NCBI RefSeq assembly: GCF_040183065.1
Contig: NC_091123.1
Coordinates: 8,563,001 to 8,627,000 of the forward strand
Length of the DNA stretch: 64,000 bases
Reading direction: 5' to 3'
Source of the DNA: Periplaneta americana
Lineage: Eukaryota > Arthropoda > Insecta > Blattodea > Blattidae
The translations under genes were made by a program, and so were the position numbers. Each line of letters begins with the position of its first letter. Within the stretch, counting starts at the first letter, position 1. The notes beneath the pieces are model-generated. The model saw only the letters and a list, made by a program, of their open reading frames with translations, made no database searches and had not been told where the DNA came from. Positions 45,927-55,820 of this stretch are shown in pieces.

Positions 45927-46103
45927 TTATCTAAAAAAAATGAGGCAGTTTCTCGCACAGTGGATGAGGACCGCACCCGCCACAATGTTAATGCGCGCGC
46001 AGCATCCTTGATGAAGCGTGTGGGCTTCGACGTGGGAGCATCCATCCGTGCTGTACCTGGAGCTGTAAATGAGAAATACCTGGTGGAGAACACCTCTTGC
46101 TAA
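45927..46103 (+). CDS. Candidate terminal coding exon or retrocopy, unidentified
   Basis: A + strand frame of 58 codons ends in TAA at 46101-46103. A possible acceptor (TTTTTTGTATCTAAG) ends at 45926. The peptide reads NEAVSRTVDEDRTRHNVNAR, ASLMKRVGFDVGASIRAVPG and ends YLVENTSC. Its codon use is GC-richer than the flanks and it is not low-complexity. I do not recognise the family. It lies between a dead LINE and a hAT element, so it could also be a retroposed fragment. Confidence 0.33.
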   Translation, partial: LSKKNEAVSRTVDEDRTRHNVNARAASLMKRVGFDVGASIRAVPGAVNEKYLVENTSC

Positions 46104-46208
46104 ATTAATTATTGTTATGGGTACACTAACTTAAGGTTAGCAGTTTACAAGACACTCCTTGACCACTACGCTACACACCGCTGTTAACAGCACCTTGTTA
46201 CTCTAGTC

Positions 46209-46896
46209 CAGCGGTGACCAAAACTCAAGCTGCAGTGATTACTTGCGACACAGCCTATGAAATAACTAGACGGAGGAAAGGTACTTGGCATGAAAACTAC
46301 AATCAGTGGTGGTTCCTTTACTAACATCTTGATCAATCCCGCGGGTAAAAATCTCAAGCTTTGCTGTATCAGTAATGTCACTGCTGTCATCAAGAGCCAG
46401 TGAATAATATACGATTTTTTCCCTTTTTTAAACCTTCCTCTTGAATATAATCAGAAATTTTCTAAATTCTTCTCTCGATACGTGGTCGAGAAATTCTTAG
46501 TTTTTCAAAATTAAAAACTTCTTATGGACAAGTTATTTAAGCTATTTTAATCATTAGGCTACTCTTTTGAGAAATTCTGTTCTATTAAAAGACTTTAGAG
46601 CACGAGATATTTCAAACTCCATTAGGTAGCTGACTTCCTTATATTTATTTATCTCATCTTTCTCTTCCTGGCTATGATTTAAGACATGTCATTTCCTGGC
46701 GTTTAAAGTTCGTTGGCACATAAGTTTTCCTACAATATTATTATTAAATGAATAACTAATAGTTGCCCTCATCTAAAGATTAAGAAGATTAAAATTTAGA
46801 TAAACCTAATATTTTTATTCTTCTAGGGAGAAGATATAAAAATATCAATATTCATGTATGTACAGAAGAATTATAGAAACACATACTTAGTGGCCA

Positions 46897-46933
<37 letters not shown>

Positions 46934-47219
46934 ATTATTCAGTGTGGCAATTAATGTTTCTATATAGGCTACTCCTAATTGAACCGTTGAACAAGTAAAC
47001 ATATTACATTTTGTCCGACAGAACAACAAAAAAGTTCTCATTCTTTACGAAACCACCTCTTACTGCATGTAGAGACAGTTTGTAGAGCGACATGATACCG
47101 CCACTGCTTGCCTTCAGTACGTGAATGAAAAACACAGCAATGTACAGGAAATTCCTCGTACCCGTTTGAATGTCTGTGATTACACGATGTAATCATGACA
47201 CCCGCTTTGGTCACCGCTG
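46209..47219 (-). mobile_element. hAT transposon, decayed, with perfect 8-bp target-site duplication
   Basis: It starts CAGCGGTGACCAAA and ends TTTGGTCACCGCTG, a classic hAT terminal repeat of 14 matching bases. It is flanked by identical 8-bp repeats CTCTAGTC (46201-46208 and 47220-47227). It is 1,011 bp long, carries a minus-strand transposase relic and has an AAT array at 46898-46932. Confidence 0.9.
46255..46500 (-). pseudogene. hAT transposase fragment
   Basis: The minus-strand reading is YSLALDDSSDITDTAKLEIF, then TRGIDQDVSK. It matches the LDES.D..DTAQLAIF.RG block of hAT transposases related to GTF2IRD2/ZBED proteins. Frameshifts surround it and the remainder is deleted. Confidence 0.68.
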
Positions 47220-47229
47220 CTCTAGTCCT

Positions 47230-49345
47230 ATAAGGGTTATAAGGGATTGCGAATGCTAATAACTGCATTATTATTATGTTCACAAAATTGGACAGGTAAC
47301 TAAAGCATCTTTCAAAGCAGAAAGATATATAAAAAGTTTGTCTACTTTGAGAGAAATTAATTTTTAAAAGTTTTTAAATTCACAGATTTGAGGTATCGCT
47401 TCTTAGTCATCGATATATAGATTGACCGCATGACAATCGGTGTAGACTGCGGAACACTGTGGACTCCCCTATCTCAATTTGCAGGGCATACGAGTGGCCA
47501 GTGTCGTAGACTAGTATGCTAGAGGTCCTAGAATCGATATCTGCCACTTTTTCAGTTTATACAAGGTAGAAGTGAAATAACCTGCAGATTGCAAGGGACG
47601 ATAGGGTACACTGAAATGAATAGAAAATCTTTATCATGGTGCAAATGTAAGAGGTATGTCTCGCTAGATGAGCTGTTCTCTGGCGCTGTGTTGGAACCAA
47701 ATAGCATCGTGCAGTGGCTTGAAATTAGAAGTTTTTAAAATTAAATTTACACGACAACCGTCCACACTATTGCAAACACCACGATCCTACTCGCAATAAT
47801 TATCGAATAAGAGGTTGTTAAACGTTTAAGAAAAAACATTTTTTTCTGAAAACTATTAACTTTCCACGAATATGATATTATAGTTTTTTTGTTACATACA
47901 ACACGAGCTATTCACTCTGAAAATGTCGAAGGCTAATTCACTTCCGCTCTGTACAAATCCTTCCAATAGACGTTCATCCGTGTTTGTGCGGCCGCGCGTG
48001 GCGGCTGGAAGCACGCTGCTTGCCGGCAGAGTCGGATATTCGTATCCCTTTAAATCAGGCGCATAGATTGCTGATGCAAATTACAATAATTACTAGAAGA
48101 TTTTGGAAATGATGTTCTTGTGCCATCACACGTCAAGAAAATTTACATTAACACGCGTTAGTTCTTCTGAAATTACTGCAGTTTTCCTTGTTACATTGTC
48201 TATCAGTTCTTCCAACGTACACATATAACTAGGGAATGCATTTCTATGTGCTAAAAAGAGTTTTAGGACTTTTTAAAATCCAATTTAGGGCTTATAGGAG
48301 TTTATATAAAATTAACAATTCATAATTTTAATTTTTGTAAATACTCCTTTTTAGGTGGAATTTATATGCAAATAATTGTTGTTGACAATAAGTGCTACTG
48401 AACTGAAGACTCAAATCATATCGGTGAAAGAGACTGATTGCTGACTTGTCAGTTTCATTTCGCATAACGGGGGTGCATTGACTCGAAAACTTATTTTGTG
48501 CGAGATCGTGCGTATTTGCTTGGTTTCCGCACAAAACCAATCCGCGGTAAGTCTAAAATTCCACATTCAGTGTTCCCAACCTAACACACATAACAATTCC
48601 CCTGTTCTTACCGCTTAAGTGACATATTCATTTTACTGCTTTAGGCTTTTAAAATATTATTTTTAGAGACGTTCAATATAGTAATAATTATAAATTGGGA
48701 ACTTACCACTGCAATTTCACCTAAATTGCAATGTTAATTATTGTTTTTAAATATTTGCAAAAATTAAGTAAACTCTACAACTCCACTAAAGTTACTGCAT
48801 TTCGTGATGCATATAACATTAAGGAAGCCGTTTGTTTTAAGTTCGCATTTATAGACTGGGGGGGAAAAAAAGACAGACGTATATCACGGCCTACTGGAGT
48901 ATAGGAAACACATAAAACATTTTAAAGCAACAATGTTGAAGATAGATATTTTTGTTTTCCAAAATTTCCGTCATTGAACAGAAACCAAGATGGAGATTTC
49001 ATTGCAACTAATTAGAAATTCCTCTTTCAAGTATGTAATAAACGATCTTCGCACAAAATAATGTACTATACACGAGCGGTATGTTTTCTTTCAATTCTCG
49101 GAAATTAATTAAAAACTACGTCTCGCTTTTTCAAACTTTTCCTCGAACATGAAAACTTCAACATACCGCTCTTGTAACGCATATTACTATTGTAAGCTCT
49201 CGCCTAACCTCAACAACCTATCACCCCTTTTATGCTAGGATTGACTTTTCAAATTAACTTCGGTTCCAGAAAATTAGGTTAAAATCTTCTTCCCGCTCCT
49301 TCTAAGACCAATATGGAACGAAATTGCCAGACCAATGTTTATCTG
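47230..49345. other. No confident feature
   Basis: AT-rich. A GC-rich patch near 47988-48035 (GCGGCCGCGCGTGGCGGC) has no open frame of note. A degenerate tRNA-like segment lies near 47491-47550. Confidence 0.35.
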
Positions 49346-49347
49346 TA

Positions 49348-49349
<2 letters not shown>

Positions 49350-49401
<52 letters not shown>
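49350..49401. repeat. (TA)n microsatellite
   Basis: Perfect TA array. Confidence 0.97.
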
Positions 49402-49409
<8 letters not shown>

Positions 49410-49940
49410 AAATATTTCTTTTTGTAATTAATTTTTTTGGGGAAGGGGATTTTTTCATTTTTACCGATATTTTTATTTTAAATATATGCAAAATACTAAA
49501 AAGGCGTTTTTCAGGCACAAACATAGCTTTTAGGCATTTATAACAGTTTATGCTTCATTTAGACACTTTAGATCCTATAGAATGTTAATAGAGGGATTCT
49601 TTGTAGCCTACATGCAACGTAGAGTTACCTGAATAACAAAGTCCAGGTCGTAGCAAACAAAATAGGTACGGAACTAGAAATCCGTTCCCTACTTGTAACC
49701 TACTTGTGTCGGATTCCGTTCCTGTAACCTTAGAACTTAGCAAATGTTTGAGTAAAATATCGTGTCTCCCGTTGACGTAGTTGTCAAAGAATATCACTTT
49801 TACGTGAGTTTCAGAAAGTTACGTGCAACATGCATTTTGCATATAAATCTGGGCGTTGATAGTATTCCTACACAGTCTTAACTTCATTATCGTTGCCTAG
49901 CAACCCTGTAACTTCCATGAGTACATAGGTCTGGAATATC
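49410..49940. other. No feature seen
   Basis: AT-rich sequence. Confidence 0.4.
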
Positions 49941-49942
49941 AA

Positions 49943-50020
49943 GTGGCCGTGTCTTATATAGCATGAGAGTTAGCGTGCCCGTCTCCACGAAAAGTCGCTG
50001 GTTCGAATGAGGGACCGGTT
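49943..50020 (+). mobile_element. tRNA-like SINE head
   Basis: GAGAGTTAGCGTGCCCGTCT and B box GGTTCGAAT, with partial acceptor pairing (GTGGCC...GGGACC). Confidence 0.4.
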
Positions 50021-50481
50021 TTTCTCGCATTTCCTCGAGTGCTGCAAGCTAATTATATCGTGCAAGACGCAAGACCGATCATCTAGAGTAGCATCGATTT
50101 CTAAGAACGTAGCATGCACGTCAACCGACTCTTTACGCTGCCTGTAACCTCTCGTAGCGAGTGTTTTGGCTAGTATGTCTTGGAAATCTTCATGGAAGCA
50201 ACAGTGAAAACCTTTACAAGCGGACTAGGTATTTTTATGTAAGATCTGGATGTCTTATGTATTTATTTAATATTTTGAAGGCCCCTTGATAATATTATCA
50301 TCAATTGTCGTGGATTAAACGTCTTGACCTCTTCAGGTTTAGGTTAAAAGTTGGTCCCTCCATCGCTTCTTCAGCCGTCCGAGAGCTTTCTGTAGTCTTT
50401 TGCTAAGAGACTTGTAAGTAAATAGTTTTTGGAATACTCTGTGGTTAGTTGGGCATCCGTAATACAATGTTTTCTTTTTAG

Positions 50482-50728
50482 TTGGTTATCTAACGACGCT
50501 GTAACAACTACTAGGTTATTTAGCGTCCATGAGATTGGTGATAGCGAGATAGTATTTGGCGAGATGAGGCCGAGGATTCGCCATAGATTACCTGACATTC
50601 ACCTTACGGTTGGGAAAAACCTCGGAAAAACCCAACCAGGTAATCAGCCCAAGCGGGGATCGAATCCGCGCCCGAGCGCAACTTCAGATCGGCAGGCAAG
50701 CGATTTAACTGATTGAGTCACGCCGGTG
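50482..50728 (-). mobile_element. tRNA-derived SINE family B, full-length
   Basis: Minus-strand SINE. The head lies at the right (CACGCCGGTGGG side), with a B box GGATTCGATCCCC, a body with GGTTGGGTTTTTCCGAGG, and a tail GACGCTAAATAACC...GCGTCG. The tail is shared with family A while the head and body differ. Confidence 0.85.
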
Positions 50729-50734
50729 GGTTGT

Positions 50735-50840
50735 AGGTTTTCGGGTTTCTGCCGCATCGTCATTGATTTCTAGAAGCTGACGTTTCGACTATCTTACTGT
50801 GGTCTTCTTCAGAGCTGTAGTGACTTCTGACCGCTAGCTA
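50735..50840. mobile_element. Possible Penelope-like element terminal fragment
   Basis: CTAGAAGCTGACGTTTCGAC and CTGTGGTCTTCTTCAGAG are reminiscent of Penelope-type terminal repeats in insects. There is no coding part. Confidence 0.3.
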
Positions 50841-50892
50841 TATAACATCCTCGCTAGTAAACAATACATGCCTCTTTCATTTATATATATTT

Positions 50893-51140
50893 TAGTGGGT
50901 TATTTTACGACGCTTTATCAACTGCTGTGGTTATCTAGCGTCTGAATAACATGAAGGTGATAATGTCGGCAAAATGAGTCCAGGGCCCAGCGCCGAAAGT
51001 TACCCAGCATTTTCTCTTAATGGGCTGAGGGACAACGCCGGAAAGAATCTCAACCAGGTACCTTGTACCAACCAGGATTTGAACCCGGATCCGCTCGTTT
51101 GACGGTCAGACATGCTAACCGTTAATCCACAGCGGTGGAC
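50893..51140 (-). mobile_element. SINE family A, copy 7, full-length
   Basis: Minus-strand copy running from GGGTTATTTTACGACGC to the head CCACAGCGGTGGAC. No clear target duplication is seen. Confidence 0.88.
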
Positions 51141-51668
51141 TTAATTAGTAGGCTTACAGTGTATGTATACAATCATCATAAAGAAACTGGATTGTAGCGA
51201 AACGCATGAAATGTATGAATTATGTCAAATAATTTGGTGCAGAGACCGCCCCAATTAGAACTCCCGACTTTGAAGAAAAACTGTGCCTTAGTCAAGCACA
51301 GTGCAGTGAGTGTTGGTACGAAATGAATGTAGAAATAAACAGATAGCCAAATAAATACATAATAATGAAATATAAGTAGCCTATTGAAAAACTGTGGCTT
51401 AAGGAAAACCCGTTGGAATGTTATCGTACTTGAGATTCGAACGAATGATTGATGTAAATGCGACATCGCCCACACAGGCATGACATCACGGTCGCGGTTT
51501 GATAACCATGTTCAAGCACTTTCCTGGGGAACACGGTGTGATTTCCACATTTCACTATTACTGTAGGCCTATCATAGTTCGATAAGTGTTGTTTGCATCA
51601 GGGAAATTGTCGCCATTCACTCATATATGGACGCCTGTCTTCAAATTCGCGTTTTAACACAACTGTGA

Positions 51669-52307
51669 GTCCACTGCTGTGGAGTACGGTTAGCATTCCT
51701 GACCGTGAAACGAGAGGGTTCAAATCCTGGTTGGAACAAGTTACCTAGTTTTTTTCTACCCATATATATTCATGTATGAGGCCTTGCCAACCTCATGGAA
51801 AAATCAAGGCTACTTTCTATAAGTAGTCAACATGTAGATATCTATTATTGGAGAAAAATCCGTTCCGGCACCGAGATTCGAACCCAGGACCTCTCAGCTA
51901 TGCGCGCTGAGCGCTCTTTCTATCTGAGCTATGCTTAGACCCGATTCAAGGATCCGGCCGAACTCTCCTTCTTTGTATCATCAATGGCCTACTACCTGCA
52001 TTTTAGGCGTACAAGCCATGTATGCAGAAGCGCATATGCAGGTAGTAGGCCGTTGGTGATACAAAGGAGGAGAGTTCGGTCGGCGCCGTGAATCGGGTCT
52101 CGGCATAGCTCAGATGGAAAGAGCGCTCAGCGCGCATAGCTAAGAGATCCTGGGCTCGATTCCCGGTGCCGGAGCGGATTTTTCTCCAATAATAGGTAAC
52201 CATTAAGAGCAAATGCTGGGTAACTTTCGGCACTGGACTCTGGTCGTTTCATTCAGACGCTAGATAACCTCAGTAGTTGCAAAGCGTCGCGAAATAAACT
52301 ACTAAAA
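51669..52307 (+). mobile_element. SINE family A, copy 8, split by a palindromic insertion
   Basis: The head and first body part are at 51669-51751. The body resumes at about 52196 (AACCATTAAGAGCAAATGC) and ends at 52307. The outer direct repeats AACACAACTGTGA (51656-51668) and AACACAACTTTGA (52308-52320) differ by one base and confirm one original insertion later interrupted. Confidence 0.85.
51842..52195. mobile_element. Head-to-head tRNA-SINE pair forming a 354-bp palindrome
   Basis: Arms 51842-52000 and 52037-52195 (159 bp each) are reverse complements with a modest number of mismatches, around a 36-base spacer. Each arm holds a tRNA-like head: the right has GGCATAGCTCAGATGG and GGCTCGATTCCCGG, the left the same in reverse. 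It is nested in a family A SINE. Confidence 0.85.
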
Positions 52308-52574
52308 AACACAACTTTGAGGCGTAGATAAGATACACTCTACAATGCCAGGGTATCTACCTGTAAATAAATAATTTAAAGTTTGTATTTAATTAGAATT
52401 GCTCATCTTGAGCTGAAGAACATAATATTCTGTTTGCTTCTTAATTTCACAACTATTAACCAACATTGTTGTTGTAACTCTGTACTACGAACTGTAGACT
52501 GGTTCAGTTTTGATATCGTGGGCACAAGGCCATCCGCGTTGTACTAAGCTACTAATGTCCACATTGAAAAATAC

Positions 52575-52690
52575 TTGGTGACATGGTGGCGGACAAGGTC
52601 GCTCTTGCGGTTTTCCTCTGTGTTCTCCTGTTTCCACGTTGTAGGCATTAACACCATTCCCACGGACCTCCATTCTGTTATAGGGTAGGT
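52575..52690 (+). repeat. Dispersed repeat, second copy of 3628-3960
   Basis: GGTGGCGGACAAGGTCGC, TTTTCCTCTGTGTTCTCC and GGCATTAACACCATT parallel the copy at 3650-3730. Confidence 0.45.
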
Positions 52691-52694
52691 TGGG

Positions 52695-53360
52695 GTAATT
52701 TGGGTATAAAACAGCCTTTTTTAAATTTAGGGACCCATAGCCTGATACCGTGATAAAATTTTCCAGTCAGTTTTTTATATGTTAGCACTGTGACCTTCTT
52801 GCTTCTCTTGCATTTTTAAGTATGTTGGCGTCTTTTTATCAACAGTAATCTCACTAGACGTTTTGATTTATCTAGAGAAAATCAAAACTCGAGTGGGATT
52901 TAATTGACTATTACACGATTAGAAGAAAGTATATAAAGATTAGAAGTAACGAAGTACTCCAATACAATAAAATATAATTGACTTACGAAAATATAACTGT
53001 CTTCAAATGTATTATTGTACCATCTCAACATTACAAATATTACGCTAGATGCATGCTAGATGGCAGTAGTGAGCAATGCCTTCTCGTCGAGAAGTTCTCG
53101 ATCTATTATACACGATGGTAATGTTACTAGTCAAGAAGGCTTTGTTGATTAAGTTTCATTTTTATTAAAATGCAACATTCCATTTCAATTATCCGAATCC
53201 CAGTAATCAACGTCACTTGACAGATGATTTTCAATAAATCTTAATATTAAACAATCTCTGATACGTGACTATCCATATCATATAGCAGAAGCTATAACAT
53301 AACCTAACTAATATACACAAATGTTAGAAAAGTTTTAATTAACGACGATGACATAAAAAA
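52695..53360. other. No confident feature
   Basis: AT-rich. GGGGTAATTTGGGTATA at 52691 recurs as GGGGAAATTTGGGTATA at 54126 in the same orientation, so the two are not terminal inverted repeats. Confidence 0.35.
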
Positions 53361-53366
53361 TAAACA

Positions 53367-53681
53367 TGAATAATTTTAAAAGGAATAATTATTGAATGTA
53401 CAATTTTCAAATTTGAATGTTGTTGGTGGTTCAATTGATGTTATATTGGACGTGTGCGTAATAGAAGTGGAACTCGTTGATTTAGGCCTGCATGGTGTAT
53501 TCAACTTATTCAGAATTTTCGAATGAATAATTTTAAAAGGAATAATTATTGAATGTACAATTTTCAAATTTGAATGTGGTTGGTGGTTCAATTGATGTTT
53601 TATTGGACGTGTGCGTAATAGAAATGGAACTTTTGATTTAGGCCTACATGGTGTATTCAACTTATTCAGGATTTCTGAATG
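53367..53681. repeat. ~157-bp tandem duplication
   Basis: Units 53367-53523 and 53524-53681 (TGAATAATTTTAAAAGG...TTATTCAG) are about 95% identical, with a 1-bp length difference. A 177-codon minus-strand frame (53376-53909) runs through both units and the TA array. It is largely a product of the duplication and I do not call it a gene. Confidence 0.9.
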
Positions 53682-53815
53682 GTGCTCTTCATTTATTTGT
53701 AAAAATCGGATTTCAGAAGAAGCATAGGTATGATCAGTGATTTTTATTAATTCTTGTTCTTGAATGCCAATGCAAGTCATATTTGAAACTGCTGCGCATC
53801 GACTGGAGTGGTTTG

Positions 53816-53819
<4 letters not shown>

Positions 53820-53862
<43 letters not shown>
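53820..53862. repeat. (TA)n microsatellite
   Basis: Perfect AT/TA array. Confidence 0.97.
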
Positions 53863-53866
<4 letters not shown>

Positions 53867-53903
53867 ACGTCCAGACCAGCGCAGTTTCAAATGTTGGCAA
53901 ACT

Positions 53904-53987
53904 AAACAAATGCTAGGGACGCGATAAAATTAAACAAATGCTAGGGACGCGATAAAATTAAACAAATGCTAAGGACGCGATAAAATT
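53904..53987. repeat. 28-bp tandem repeat, three copies
   Basis: AAACAAATGCTAGGGACGCG plus ATAAAATT repeats at 53904, 53932 and 53960. The third copy has TAAGG for TAGGG. Confidence 0.93.
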
Positions 53988-54357
53988 CTGCGATAAGCAG
54001 CCATGATTGGTTGAAATACGTCCTTTCGTACCGTTTTATTGGTCAAAAGTAGTATGACGTAGTAAGAGTGTAATAGTCATAATAATAACCCTAAGTTTAA
54101 CTATACTCAGTTTACCCAATGAATGGGGAAATTTGGGTATACTGTGTATTATTGAAATAAAACATTCTTTGAAGTCCTTATAAAATCAAATTATCCTAGA
54201 ACAGAATCCAGAAGTTAGGTAGTTATTTAAAATTTTTAATTAGACCTAACAGGATAACAAAAAAATTCAGCCAATACTTTAAGTTCTTGATAAGGGTTAT
54301 TTTGTAAATTTAACGTATCTCCCATTAAAATCAGGGACAGAAACAATAAGGATATTT

Positions 54358-54454
54358 GGTGTGTGGATAAGCTTCAGGGTTTCTACCGCGTTGTCTTGGT
54401 AGAAGCCTGAAGCTTATCCACACACTATGTACACCAGCCGCGGAAGCCTACGCG
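54358..54454. mobile_element. 97-bp hairpin insertion with 16-bp target-site duplication
   Basis: Direct repeats AACAATAAGGATATTT lie at 54342-54357 and 54455-54470. The insert contains a near-perfect hairpin: GTGTGTGGATAAGCTTCAGG pairs with CTGAAGCTTATCCACACAC, and an inner TTCTACCGCG/TGGTAGAA pairs partly. Its internal words resemble GGGTTTCTGCCGC at 50745. It could be a very short non-autonomous retroelement or a structured RNA insertion. Confidence 0.75.
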
Positions 54455-54479
54455 AACAATAAGGATATTTATTTATCTT

Positions 54480-55060
54480 TCACCAATCCGTAATTTGCGT
54501 ACATGGCATGATCTGGAACGAACAGTAGGTTAGTTACCAATTAACTAGAATGGGCCTACTAATACAGCTAATTAAATGGACATTGGCTTGTGGCTTATTT
54601 TTAGTAATTTATTTTATCGCCAGTTGCTAATAGCAACAACAGTTTCAAAAAGTATATTTTAAGCTGATGTGAAAAAGTAAAATTGCAGTCGTATGAAGCT
54701 GTATTAAGCTAATTAAGGTTTGCACAAAACGACCCAGTTCCATATAATGAACCCTGAACAGAAGGAATGTGTCAGTTAGTCAGTGGGTCCTTATGTCTGA
54801 TATCGGCCTGACTTGGTTGACATTTAGCAGTTCAATAATTAAGAGTGACCCACATGGCTGGGTGTATGTCCGAAGGCTGCCGACGGCGGAATGTCGCCGT
54901 GCACGACATTGCTACATTTTTCTCTCTGTGCTAATGAAATAGTATCGCCGTTAATTGCAAGTCTATGAAAATAGTTTCACACTAACCCTATTTCCTACGC
55001 CCGCTGTAGTCCAGGAAGAGCGTAAGAGTTTGACTGTAAGTACTGGAACTATGTTTTTTT
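54480..55060. other. No feature seen
   Basis: AT-rich sequence without recognisable features. Confidence 0.4.
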
Positions 55061-55382
55061 TACATTTAACGACGCTGTATCAACTATGTTATTTAGCGTC
55101 ATTGGGATTGGTGATAGCGAGATGAGGCCGAGCATTCGGCATAGATTGCCTGACATTCGCCTTACGTTGGGGAAAACCTCGGAAAAAATCCAACCAAGTA
55201 ATCAGCCCAAGCGGGGATCGAACCCAACGAGCACAGAATGCATAGAGTAGACATGAACAGCTTGGAGGTGAAGCCGCGTCGCCATTATGATGCTACCAAA
55301 ACATTGGTCCCCCGGTTAGCACATGGGCAGTTGATTGTGATGTTGCATTGTTGTTTTAATTAATAAATGAAGTAATTTCAAT

Positions 55383-55452
55383 ATGCCTACATGTACTGCG
55401 TGTGGCTGCACAAACAGGTTTTCAAAATAATTCCTGGAATAACTTTTCACAG
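55383..55452 (+). pseudogene. THAP zinc-finger exon, N-terminal, frameshifted
   Basis: ATG at 55383 opens MPTCTACGCTNRFSK then a stop. Shifted by two bases, the reading continues KIIPGITFHR up to a donor AG|GTAAAT at 55453. THAP domains begin with a C-x-x-C-like motif, GCTNR, then a short loop and I-x-F-H, so the order fits. The remaining zinc ligands would be in a later exon, which I cannot find in the element. Confidence 0.6.
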
Positions 55453-55529
55453 GTAAATATGCATGTGTGAAATGTACTTATTGCCGGTAGATAATGAATG
55501 ATTTAGCTTAGGTTAGTCGGTTAGATTCG

Positions 55530-55820
55530 TATTGTTCACGTATTTGTTTGATTAAGAGAAAGGATTAGTGTATTGATAGTATTGTAATTAATTTTTATAA
55601 TCACTAAATCAGACACGCTTTGTAAAGTTAGCATTTACGAGCAAAGCTAACCTAACAACCAAAGTTGGAAGTTTGTGTCGCGTGCTATAGAAAATGGGTG
55701 TACCGAGGTTTCTCTTCAACCGAATGCACGTATTCGTTTGATGAAAAAGAAATAGTGTATTAATATTATTGTAATTAATTTTTATAATCACGAAATCAGA
55801 CTTATGCTTTGCAGACTTAT
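55530..55820. repeat. Internal duplication inside the THAP element
   Basis: GTATTTGTTTGATTAAGAGAAAG...ATTGTAATTAATTTTTATAATCAC..AAATCAGAC at 55538 recurs at about 55730 with 80-90% identity, offset about 195 bp. Confidence 0.8.

Noticed and set aside
53376..53909. 177-codon minus-strand frame
   Set aside because: It runs through a TA array (an IY repeat) and two copies of a 157-bp duplication. No recognised domain.
52691..54142. Possible transposon with ends GGGTAATTTGGGTATA
   Set aside because: The two similar words at 52691 and 54126 are in the same orientation, not inverted, and no target duplication was found.
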